A stretch of 64,000 nucleotides of DNA from Arbacia lixula. Lineage: Eukaryota > Echinodermata > Echinoidea > Arbacioida > Arbaciidae. The stretch lies in NCBI GenBank assembly GCA_963669155.1, contig OZ022595.1, positions 3,312,705 through 3,376,704 of the forward strand, in the 5' to 3' direction. Positions 54,446 through 64,000 of the stretch are shown piece by piece (position 1 is the first letter of the stretch; each line of letters begins with the position of its first letter). The notes beneath the pieces are model-generated. The model did not search any database and was not told the origin of the DNA. It worked only from the letters and a program-made list of their open reading frames with translations. The position numbers were made by a program, and so were the translations under genes.

Positions 54446-55914
54446 GCTCACTTAACTGCCGTAGACATTGCATTCAGCGATGCGGCTTTATCGCTTATCA
54501 CAGTAGCAGCACTGTGTGCATGCACTATACATTGATATACAAACTGGACATTTTGCGGATGTGGCCCATGATTTTTCGGAATAAATCCTGTCGATTTGAA
54601 TAAGTGCCAAAAAACAGAGAAGTGAGACAAATTCAGAAATAAAGATGGGAGTATGAGGAACAATCTCCCTTTTTTAGAGCTAGCAAAGAGGGGGAGGAAT
54701 ATATATGCATACTGCATTTATTGCCAACAAGACCTTAGGATCTGTGGTCAAGCCAATGATATTGCACTGCGTATAGCCAAGAAGTAGTGAAGAAGGAAGA
54801 CATGCCTATCATTAATGCAGAGATTTGTTTTAATTTTTTTAGTAGAGCACAATATCGGCTCAAATGCTTCTGAGTAATTATATCGGATTTTTTTTCAAAA
54901 AGGTACCCGTTCGATTAAAACAGACGGGGGTAGATGCCCCATTGAAATAAGGAATTTTCCATACGAACGAGATGTATAGCGATCGCTACCTTGTCATTCG
55001 CCTGTTACCCCTGGGGCGGAAGAGGCACGCCAGGCCGCTCACTTAACTGCCACAGACATCAACAAAATAAAGATAATACATTTAATCCTCATATGTCTCT
55101 GCCGGCAGCCTATCACAGAAATGTGATGTACCATTGTTTTTCTAAGTATGTGATTAATATTGTGTGAAGATTGATATTTATTAGTGTGGCAATTATTTTT
55201 CTTTCTTTTTTTTTGCAATATCAAAAAGTTCCATGTTGATCAAATCATACCATGCTTAGACAGGAAGAGTATTTCCTCTCTAGGTATGCACCAATTGCAC
55301 AATTGTAAGCCCCAAAATGCAAAAGCTCCCTACAGTAGGAAGGGGGATACGTCCTCCCCTCCATCACCCACCCACCCTTGGTCGCTTCGCTCCCTTGACA
55401 TTGAGTGTTCAGTTTTTTTAATTTCAAATGTTGGCAAGTATGTAATATTTGCAATTCCTATTAATTCGTCAGCAGGCATTATAAGTTTGTGATAAATTGG
55501 CACAATAATTCAATGAAAACAATTACACATGATCTCAGGGCAATGTAGCCCCAGAACAGCAAAAAAGAAAATATCCCCCTCATAGTGCATAATGCAAAAT
55601 ATAGTGGGGGTGTGTGTCATGAAATAAGGCTTGAAAAGTAGCAGCGGCAAGTTACTTCCAACATTTTTTCCCTGGCACAGCAAAACTGACTAGTTTAAAG
55701 CCTACATTTTCACATACATTTTTTTCCACGCATGTCGTGGTTGCAGACACCCAGCGTTTGTGCTGTAATATGCATGCACTGCTCCTGGGCCAGCTATCAT
55801 GTGTACATGTACACAGGCAAATGGGAGAAAAAGATATGTACATGTTATTGCAACACTCGATTGTGGGCTTTAGTGCTACGTAGTGGGAGTGACCACCAGC
55901 ATGTGCTTAGCACT
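54446..55914. other. no gene seen
   Basis: The phrase cactgctcacttaactgcc-like (gctcacttaactgccgtaga at 54447, gctcacttaactgccacaga at 55036) occurs twice, 590 bp apart, and may mark the ends of a direct duplication. No gene is seen. Confidence 0.4.
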
Positions 55915-56237
55915 GAACCGGGAAGACAAAAAGGCCTTCAAAAGGTGATCATGAGCAATCTTCTTGCGAATGGTCTTAAATTCATGTATTATCTATTTTA
56001 GAAACTGAAAGTTATTTCCCCTCATATGATCCACACTTTGAGTAATAAGTGATTAAATCACAAATCCTCCAAATGTTCAATCTGAACAATTTGAGCATTT
56101 GTGATTTAATCACTAATTACTCAAAATGTAAATGATTTTAGGGCAAGTTTCTCAAATGGACAATGCATGAATTTAAGACCATTGGCAAGAAGATTGCTCA
56201 CAATCACCTTTTGAAGGCCTTTTGTTTTCCCAGTACG
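55915..56237. repeat. two-stage foldback hairpin
   Basis: The outer arms (55921-55985: ggaagacaaaaaggccttca, gagcaatcttcttgcgaatg, gtcttaaattcatg) mirror 56167-56231. An inner pair (agtaataagtgattaaatca / tgatttaatcactaattact, about 56040-56122) forms a second stem around an 'atgttcaatctgaacaattt' loop. This is a MITE-type foldback without coding sequence. Confidence 0.82.
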
Positions 56238-57535
56238 GTATATATACTCCCTTTAAGATTTTGTGACAACATATTTGCATGTTTTTAAATTTGTGACCTT
56301 GTACACGTTATGCAAAATTCATGGAAATAAAACCCTCATGAAAATCACAGTTCATACAGTAGTTTGTCTGGTGATCTTATCCCAGTGTTGCATGGATGTA
56401 GAAGCTGTCAGTTTCAAATTTTGTTCTACCAGTAAGTGTATCCAGAGGTTGTGTTGTAATCCTTATATCTTACACTGTACATGTAGATGTTGTTTGTGAC
56501 ATGCCTGTACCTGTTCTAAATTGATTTTAAAGGACCTTCTCGACCACAGTAAACACAAAACACCTACCCTGGTCAGATCATTGCTTATTCGCAAAGCCCA
56601 AACTTGCGAGTAGATTAGGGCCAGCGCGGGTATACATACTGTAGTGCTGGTGGCTGGCCAATGTATATGCGTGCTAGTTTTGCAATCTCAAATTTTGAAT
56701 GACCTTCATTTCCTCGCATGATTTCTAACATTAATCGTAGGCATGCTGTTCTTTGTCATGCCAAATCTGCCAATGAGAAATAAAACGATTTTGTTCCAGA
56801 TCATTTCTACTCCCCATTAATGATTATTATTAATTGCTTGTGATATAATTTTGATTTTTTATGCTACACAAATTGCAGAAAACATCTTAAATTGTTATTT
56901 GAAAATGCAACTCATAAAATCAACATCATTTATAAACAGCACGAATCATGACGCAGATAGGAGACTACTGCACATGGTTCGCTGTTGTCATTGATGTTCA
57001 TATATGTACAGATACCTGGCGGGGCCTTATGTTAGCCAGTTAGATAGTTAGTATAACAGTTTCTCAATTGAATCTGCCGTACTGCGCATGACTGTTCTTA
57101 GCTTCTCCGGTGAGTTTCCCTGCAAGTGTCTTAACAGAAAGCACACCCGGGTGTTCTCCGGAGGTTACCCCAGACTTACCCTGGTCGGTACTAGGGTAAA
57201 AGTTCTCTGGAGGTTGTCCTGTGTTTAGCGTCTTAATAGACAGTGGGTAACTTGTTCTTCCGAAGCTCTCTGGAGGCTACCCTGCATTTTTTTTTCTCTG
57301 TGAAGACAGGGTGTAAGATTGATCAAGTTAAGATACTCTCTCAGTTCAGTTTTGGAGCAATGAAGAGCGCAAATTGAAAAGCATGATACCCCAATTATGA
57401 TAACGTCTCTGTGAAATGGCCATCTTATGGCACTCTGATATTGTGATGTGGTCCGCTCATGAGCTGTCTCTGTCATTGATGATGTTGTCTCCACAGCAGG
57501 CCTGTTCACCATTCTTCAGATTTTTGTGCATCTCT
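56238..57535. other. no gene seen (inferred intron)
   Basis: The repeated phrase ctctggaggttgtcctg / tccggaggttaccccaga / ctctggaggctaccctgca (57150-57285) is a small worn tandem repeat with cttaacagaaag/cttaatagacag. A splice-bounded segment near 56381-56426 was considered and set aside. Confidence 0.4.
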
Positions 57536-58190
57536 GTTTTATTTTTCTCTCTGTCTCGTGCCTCCTCTCTTTGTCTCTATTCCTTTCTCCCCCCCCCCCC
57601 CTCTGCCTTATGTAATTGTTCTACTTGTCTCTTTACTTTTGTTTTCTTGCTGTAATGTATGCTGTCCTTTCCCCCTCTTGTCTGCTCTTATCTCTATTTT
57701 TGTTCTATTCTTTTTACCCTTAAATATTTGCTTGGTCATTTTTCAAGCCTATTACTGTGTATTGAATTCCCTCTCACTCCCCCTCTCTGTCTCTCTATCA
57801 AAACATTCCTCTTTGTCTCTGTCTGTATCTGTCTCACTGTTCTGTTTCCCCCTCTCTCTCTCTATCCCTGTCTCTTTCTCTGCAGCTGTTCTTCTTCTTC
57901 TTCTTCAACTTCTCATGTATTTTTCTCGACAATTTTGTAACTCATTTGTGTTTTGGTGTGTTTATAAATTAAATGATGTGTTCTTACTTTTCATCACATA
58001 TTTTATTTTTATAAGTATTCTTCTCTGCACGCTCCTTTTTATTCCCAATCATACTTCTTTTCTGCTTATTCTTTTTCATTTTCCCTCTGTCACTCTCACA
58101 CTCTTTCTTCTATTCTCCCTTCTAACCCTCTCCACTTCTCTCCTCATCTTTGCATTTGTCCCTCCCTTCTCCGGTTCAAATGATTACCCT
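57536..58190. repeat. pyrimidine-rich low-complexity tract
   Basis: C/T-rich with a C-run at 57590-57600 and cttcttcttcttcttc at 57891-57906. The 222-codon frame across it (Leu/Ser/Phe-rich) is a by-product of composition. Confidence 0.7.
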
Positions 58191-58867
58191 CACATACTTT
58201 GGATCTGTACTACATGTAGAGTATGACATTTAGTTATCTCTCCAAACCAGCCGAGTGCATTCACTTTAACTTAATAACTACTGCCCTCTCTCAGTAAAGT
58301 ACTTTGCACGCTTTTCCTTCGGTGACCTATCACACTTTGTCCCTTCTAAGTCACTCTCAAAGTCTTTCTTTTAATCTCCCTCTGCATTTCTCAATTTCTT
58401 TGGTAAGTAACAACCTGCAGTTTATAGTAATTATGCCAAGCCATGTGAGCAAGTGCATCATCAATCATGGTAGCAACCTTAAACTAAATACTGCCCTCTC
58501 TCAGTTGAGACAACACACACAGGCAGTTATGGGATGCTGTAGCCTTGACATTCATTAGATTGAAATTCTTCTCCCTCGTACAATTTTCTTTTCAGTGCAT
58601 CCTCAATAATTGCAGCCGCCTTAAACTTAATACTGCCCTCTCTCAGTTAAGACCCCCAAGGAAGAACAGCAGTATTTCATTAATACAGCTGAATTTGGGC
58701 TATCCTCCGTTTCTGATACTGTATATATGCTTCTTAACTTGTATACATTGTATGTATTTTTTATTTTGATTCGGAAATAAATACAAACAATACAAACAAA
58801 CAAACAACACATGCAGACAGTTATCGGCTGCTGCAGCCTCCACATTCATTTAATAGATCTTCTTATC
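58191..58867. repeat. worn tandem repeat with ACTGCCCTCTCTCAGTTA
   Basis: The phrase ttaataactactgccctctc tcag recurs at 58272, 58487, 58630 and 59976 (aaatgctgtcctctctcagt), each time after a cttaaactta-like word and often before acacaggcagttatggg-like text. It is a diverged repeat with a roughly 150-215-bp period; the later copy at 59976 lies past two MITEs. Confidence 0.6.
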
Positions 58868-59322
58868 AAGGGGATAGTTTACTCTGAAATCAAGTTTGTT
58901 TCAATAAGAGCAGACGCATGAAAGAAAGATCTTATTGAAGGTTTTGAATAGAAAGTTTTAATTTTGTGACATCATGTGTGAAGTGCTTTCTCATATGTTG
59001 TGTACAATTTCTTTTGAAATTGTGCAAGATGTTTAAAAAAAAATACATCCTTTTACCTGTGCACGTAATACATCATTAGAAATACTTTTTTTTTACACAC
59101 ATAGCTGTATGAAGAAAACAAAATCATTCCGTTGTTAAAAATACAGAAAGAGCAATTTATGTTATTATACTGTACACAGTACCTTATGGTATAAAACTTA
59201 AACAATCATGATAACTTTCTTATCGTTTGATGGACTTTTGTTGAACATTCACTAATATGTTTCTTTCAAGTTTCTGCTTTTGTTGAACCCAAATTATCTT
59301 CAAGGTGAACTATATCTTTATG
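58868..59322. mobile_element. foldback MITE, family A, copy
   Basis: ggggatagtttactctgaaa, taagagcagacgcatgaaag, attttgtgacatcatgtgtg on the left; tggacttttgttgaacattc, tttctgcttttgttgaaccc and caaggtgaactatatcttta on the right. Both termini are present but worn. It ends directly against the next MITE. Confidence 0.72.
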
Positions 59323-59576
59323 CCTCAGTCACATTTGCTATGGCCGCCGGCCACGGCTAGTCAATTTCTACGGCCACCGTAGAAAGTTCTACGCCATGGC
59401 CATGGCCATGGCCATCACGCTATAATTCTACGGCCACCCTACGGCCTGTAAAAAATAGGAATCCGCCGTACGTCGACCCTACGGCCATCGTAGATTTTCT
59501 GTGGCAGCTGCAGAAATCTCTCGAATTCAGGTATCTACGGCCATGTCCGCCCGCCGTAGAGCAAATGTGACTGAGG
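59323..59576. mobile_element. 254-bp foldback MITE with CCTCAGTCACATTTGCT ends
   Basis: The left end cctcagtcacatttgctatg and right end gagcaaatgtgactgagg are inverted. The inside repeats tctacggccaccgtaga-type words and a run of catggccatggccatggcca, all palindromic. High CpG. No coding sequence. Confidence 0.85.
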
Positions 59577-59613
59577 TTTTAACAGTCTCTCTTTTCAGTA
59601 ATGCATCCTCAAT

Positions 59614-59952
59614 AGACCAGTTCGTAATTTCACCATGGTCGGACAATCCACTGAATAGATACTACGAGAGTGCTGACTGAGATTTTTTCTTGAAGCTGTG
59701 TTAAATGATGGATGTATCGAGACATTTTAAGTGTGCCCGAAACGACAATAGAAGCAGATGCACATCGTGGAATGTTCTTTCACTACTTTCTCAGAGCTGA
59801 ATAGCTGTTGCCACATTTGCATGATAATAAATTGAAATGCGGTCGACTATCTAATGAATTCTCATTTTACTCTGTGAGTAGTGAAATTGACTTGAGGTCA
59901 TTTTCTACCAGCAATAATCTGCACATGCGCAAATTGGAATTACGAAGTGGCT
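59614..59952 (-). mobile_element. MITE family E, copy 2 (reverse)
   Basis: gaccagttcgtaatttcacc at left and ggaattacgaagtggc at right; the inner words (gtggaatgttctttcactac, aaatgcggtcgac, attctcattttactctgtga) mirror the copy at 10182-10515. Confidence 0.72.
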
Positions 59953-60215
59953 TACAGTTGTAGCAGCCCGAAAGTAAATGCTGTCCTCTCTCAGTTATGA
60001 CTATACACTCAGATAGATAGATATTCTTCTTCCTTCTGTTCTTCCTATTATCAATGACTTTTCAGTTGATTAGATGTTATATTGATCATTCTCTGATGTA
60101 TATGAGATATGACATAAATGGTTCATTTGAATTCTAATATAACATTGCGATGTTATGATTGGAAGTGTTTGTTGGTTTCATGATGGCGGGCTTGAAAAGA
60201 CACTCACAAAATGAT

Positions 60216-61009
60216 TACCGTATTTTTCGGTGTATAAGACGCATGTTTTTCCCCTTGAAAATCACGCCAAAGTCCGGGTGCGTCTTATACACGGCGTTAG
60301 AAAAAGTCGGGTCTTTCAAACTTACACGTATACACATGTATGGGACTATGCATTGTGTGACAACAATCAACATTTAACAACAAAATAAATGGCTTTGATA
60401 GCCCGACATAATACCGGTAATACGATCTCAATCACATCATCAGCATAATTACAGGTACGAAGGAAGCACCAGGACTAGTATTTGTCTGAGACACCTCAAA
60501 GAAACCGCTAGCTAGAAAGCTAAGCCCTAAGGATAACCTCCGTTAGATCAGAGCCGCTATTGTTGCTTTGATCCGGCCTCGAGGTGGCGCTGTTCACATT
60601 ATCGTCTGCGGAGATTTTTTTTTTTATCTCCGAGGCCAAAAGGTATACAGCGCCACCTGGAGGCCGGATCAAAGCAACAATAGTGGCTCTGATCTAACGG
60701 AGGTTATCCTTAGGGCTTAGCTTTCTAGCTAGCGGTTTCTTTGTGGTATCTCTGACAAATACTAGTTCTGGTGCTTCTTTGAACTGGTAATTATGCTGAT
60801 GATGTGATTGAGATCGTATTACCGTTATTGTGTCAGGCTATCAAAGCCATCTATTTTGTTGTTGGATGTTGATTGTTGTCACACAATGCATAGTCCCATA
60901 CATGTGTATACATGTACGTGAGACCCAATTTTTTTTTTTTCAAATTGCGTGCTCAAAGTCGAGGTGCGTCTTATGTGCGGGGGCGTCTTATCTGCCGGTC
61001 GATACGGTA
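60216..61009. mobile_element. 794-bp near-perfect foldback with TACCGTAT ends
   Basis: The left end taccgtatttttcggtgtat aagacgc and the right end gcgtctta...gatacggta are inverted. Two arms of about 380 bp match closely for nearly their whole length: for example gctaagccctaaggataacc, tccgttagatcagagccgct and gatccggcctcgaggtggcg on the left against cgccacctggaggccggatc and ggaggttatccttagggctt on the right. Only about 40 bp separates the arms. A fragment of the end lies at 370-436. No coding sequence. Confidence 0.88.
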
Positions 61010-61119
61010 TTTGATCCACCTACTGTGCAATGAACTATGATATCTGAGCTAAGATGTGTGCAGGTGATATCCTCTTTTATTTGCTTTTCTCTTTTCTTTG
61101 CTCTTCTTTTCTCTCACAG

Positions 61120-61166
61120 CATTTAGCAAGGAAAGTTCCATAACAGAGGAGAATGAAGATTCAGAT
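61120..61166 (+). CDS. internal exon of an unrecognised host gene
   Basis: A very strong acceptor (ctcttcttttctctcacag after a long pyrimidine run) and a consensus donor (tcagat/gtaagt) bound 47 nt. Only one frame is open; it starts with two bases of a split codon and reads FSKESSITEENEDSD, an acidic, Ser/Glu-rich, probably disordered stretch (phase 1 in, 0 out). It fits the exon at 53111-53246 in phase. The flanking bases show no repeat. Confidence 0.6.
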
Positions 61167-62279
61167 GTAAGTATAGAAATGAAATACTTATTGTATTGAA
61201 AATGCATGATATGTATCCCATAGGATTTGACATACACATTACCAATGACAAAAACAACAGTTCCCCAAATTGTGTGGAATCATCTCATCACCGTTAAATG
61301 TTGATTTAAACAAAAATGTGTATGACATATTATTGTCTACATGTGTATGCATGTACATGTATGTCAGTCAGTCAGTCAAAAAAGTTAAAATCTATCCAGA
61401 AAGAAAGAGGGAGGTTTGTGAAAAAATGCATATTTTGAGGGAGTGGTACCCTTTCTAATGGCCTCATGGAGGTACTTTCTATCAGCTTGGAAATCCCATT
61501 TGCAGTTATGTGACATAGAGCTTCCCTCTTTTCCATCAGCATTTCAAATGAAAACAGTATGATCTTACCTAGCCTTGCTTCCAGGTCAGTAGATATTTCT
61601 CAACCAAACTATTCAATAAAGGGGTCTGGCTGCAGTAGACTTATCATCCATGATTTCTTCTTCAGCTTGGATGGACTGAGAAAAGAGTTGAATGATACAG
61701 TGACTCTAGTCTTAGAGTTCTTGACTCTATTAGTCAATTGGGATTACAAATGCCCAACAGCATGGATGCCAGACTATATCTTGCCTACTGCCACAGTCAG
61801 TACGTGCTGGAGCAGATTTGATTTATAGTCCTGAAATAGACATGCAGAGCCTGAATATATGGAGAGAAAGTGGATACTGGGATGGTTGGCCAGGAGTATA
61901 ATATCTTGGCATCTGAAATGCCATTTCTTGCTTGTTTCTGAAGGGTTTTGTTAGCTAGCCTCAGTTAGTTCATGATGCACATACACAAATGAGTTAGTTT
62001 GCAGGCTCCAGCCTGTGTTGGTCAGTGAGTGAATCTGAATCTGAATGTGTCTGAAGTGCAGCCGGTTTATGCATTTGTACATGCCTCCTGAGACACAACT
62101 GTCAAGTTAGGCTTTTGCAGACATACAGAGTAATTATAGGCTTAATTTAGTCTCTGTCTGCAAACTTCAAGTGAGTGGTGTTCACCTGATCTGGTATTAG
62201 GGCAGATTTCTTGGTCATGAAAGAATACCAGTTTACAGTGACAAATTTAAGTGTGGATTTTCTACAAATTTATCAACAT
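61167..62279. other. no gene seen (inferred intron)
   Basis: Contains the short dispersed words ggtctggctgcagtagact (61622), atgcccaacagcatggatgc (61751) and a gtcagtcagtcagtc run near 61365. No gene is seen. Confidence 0.4.
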
Positions 62280-63250
62280 CAGGGCCATTCTCATTACAAA
62301 AAATCACAAAGTTAAAAATCACAGAATTTCACAATTGTGTTCTCATTACACCAAAAAAATCGCGAAGTTAGAAAAATTGTGATTTTTCGGAATGAACTAC
62401 GCATGCCCAGCACGCTCGATCGACCATTCCCGGCATGCAATTCGTTTTGCGTGTAGTTCTAGTGGGATGTAAACCAAAGACTGTACATAGAGCGCTGCGC
62501 AGCACTATGTCTTAAATGTATATAAAACATGCAACGAAATTGATTTGCTCGGTCAAGCTACATGTAGCTTCAAGCAAAACTTAGTAGGGTTCGAATGCAC
62601 GTACGCACAATCGCCGTGTACAAAACAGCCATCTGACGCAGTATTTTCCTGAAGGAGCAGGGCAATCCCGTGGTGTAAACATCTTTAACAGTTCAACATC
62701 TTCCGTGACTAGGCTAGTCTAACATCTCAATTAGTTGTTAGACTCATCCCAAATAAGGTTAGTCCAAAGTTCATCTGTGACTACGATTAGATCTAACGTT
62801 AGGTTTACCGGCACGTTTATTAATTTTCCGTGGCTAGTAGCAGCAGCTGCCTAGTACTGCTAGTGCTACATGTAGTGCATAACGACGTTAAGCGCGTCAA
62901 GATGAAAACGAAGCACGACTCTTCACTACAGACCAACTTTTTAAGACCTCATTTATCAGTTTCTCTTAGTTGTAGAGTATGCAGCGCAGTGCGGTCATCA
63001 CTGAATTGATCTAGTTTAGTGAGTGCAGCTGCCGTAGCTTAGCTTAGCCTGTAATGTATGTAGTACTGCGGCGCACATATCAGCTAGCTACTCGATCGCG
63101 CGCTACTGGAAGAGCAGACGTCGGAAGTCACGTGAATAAAATCACGATTTTTCTGTTGTGTGCGTTCTCATTGCAAAAAATTGTGAAGTTTCGGTGCAAA
63201 GTTAGAAAAATCACGCTCTGACTTGCGAAGTTTCATGCGAAGTTTCGGAT
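62280..63250. repeat. CpG-richer block flanked by repeated TTCTCATTRCAAAAAAT words
   Basis: ccattctcattacaaaaaat, gtgttctcattacacc and gcgttctcattgcaaaaaat occur at 62283, 62338 and 63164, each followed by a tgcgaagtt/gttagaaaaat word. The middle (62400-63130) has more CpG than usual here (ctcgatcgac, cgatcgcgcgctac). It may be a foldback-derived element or a regulatory block; no promoter core could be shown. Confidence 0.4.
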
Positions 63251-64000
63251 GTTGTTGTTTCTGTTGTTTTAGATCAGAGTAATGATATTTTTTCGTAGAT
63301 AACACCATAGCTACTGATTTCAGCCAAGTTTGCAGCAAGCGAAAGCTTAGTGAGGTATGTCATAAGTCATGTCATATGTCATGTATTGTTATGATTTCAT
63401 CTTTGGAATTGTTTTCTCAGTGATAGCACAATTATAAATTTACCCTTTTGAGGTGTGACAGATTGTGGACATTTTTCCCCAATTTACCTCTGGCAAAGCT
63501 ACAGAAGATTTTTACTACAGACTTTACAATGTAGGAGGGTACAGTATGTGCCACTGCTTTTATCAGCTGGAACAATGCTTTAATCACACTAGACTAAATA
63601 TGCTGATATGTGTGACATGACATATGCATGACATGGGGATTTGAATCATCAACAAATAGTCATCATGAGGCAAAGACTAATTTCCATGTTAATTGAAAGG
63701 GATTTCTGAACCCAAATATCAGTAAACCTACTCTGCATGCTATGAATATTGAATAAGAATGTCTTGTGGAGGAGAGTGCTACTAGTCTCCAGCACCAGCT
63801 GTTTCCATAGGTTAGAATGGACAATCATTTTTATATTTTATGATGACTAAGAATGTGTCCACACACAAAAAGTTTTCCTTGAAACCCTATAAAAAATGTC
63901 ATATTTGTCCACGCACACAAGAAAATCTGTCCTGTAACACTGTAAAGAAATGTTGTATAGGTAATAGGGCATCCACGCACACATTTTATAACCCCAAAAT
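63251..64000. other. no gene seen
   Basis: A splice-bounded segment near 63300-63354 was considered and set aside. At the window end the phrase tgtccacacacaaaa / tgtccacgcacacaagaaaa / catccacgcacacatttt repeats about every 55 bases. Confidence 0.4.

Noticed and set aside
56381-56426. Splice-bounded 46-nt segment (acceptor gatcttatcccag, donor accagtaagtg)
   Set aside because: Its length would break the phase match between the exons at 53111 and 61120.
57558-58226. 222-codon Leu/Ser/Phe-rich plus-strand frame resembling a membrane protein
   Set aside because: It lies in a pyrimidine-rich low-complexity tract; the hydrophobicity comes from T-rich codons.
63300-63354. Segment ending in a good donor (gtgag/gtatgt)
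   Set aside because: No acceptor gives an open frame in phase 0, which is needed after the 61120 exon.

Overview
This is eukaryotic, repeat-rich, mostly non-coding DNA. No bacterial-type operon, rRNA or intact tRNA gene is visible. The organism is most likely a marine invertebrate deuterostome, with an echinoderm such as a sea urchin as the best guess. The reasons are a Ty3/gypsy relic with the integrase-first (Gmr1-like) gene order known from deuterostomes, a DIRS1-type retroelement, a Crypton DNA transposon with an animal-type DUF3504 recombinase, and very many short inverted-repeat elements, several flanked by TTAA. The species call is inference.

Layout. 1-4.1 kb: repeat fragments, a tRNA-like SINE head, then a gypsy relic (LTR 1013-1950, pol remnant to about 4130) read on the minus strand. 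4.1-17 kb: many miniature inverted-repeat elements (MITEs), several nested, and an LTR fragment at 13.2-13.8 kb. 18.2-21.1 kb: a 2.9-kb foldback element whose arms and core are built from short word-like repeats. 21.5-26.4 kb: older repeats, a minus-strand LINE remnant and a 650-bp polypyrimidine tract. 27.6-36.4 kb: a four-level nest, in which a TTAA MITE is split by a solo gypsy LTR, the LTR by a Crypton, and the Crypton by a DIRS element. 39.6-40.6 kb: a minisatellite split by a LINE 3' end. 41 kb: a second, older Crypton relic. 43.3-44.8 kb: a CpG-richer stretch with a THAP-like and a SAP-like reading frame next to a degenerate telomere-like repeat. 47.7-61 kb: more MITEs, including a 2.1-kb pogo-like element and several foldbacks.

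Host coding content is very sparse. Two short plus-strand segments look like real internal exons (53111-53246 and 61120-61166): both have good splice sites, one open frame and matching phases (0 to 1, then 1 to 0). Weaker candidates lie at 36944-37002 and 38728-38776. The second half of the window therefore probably lies inside long introns of one unrecognised plus-strand gene, with the transposons filling the introns.

All retroelement copies are described as fossils. The DIRS element is young by its identical repeats; the gypsy pol relic and the LINE pieces are old and broken.
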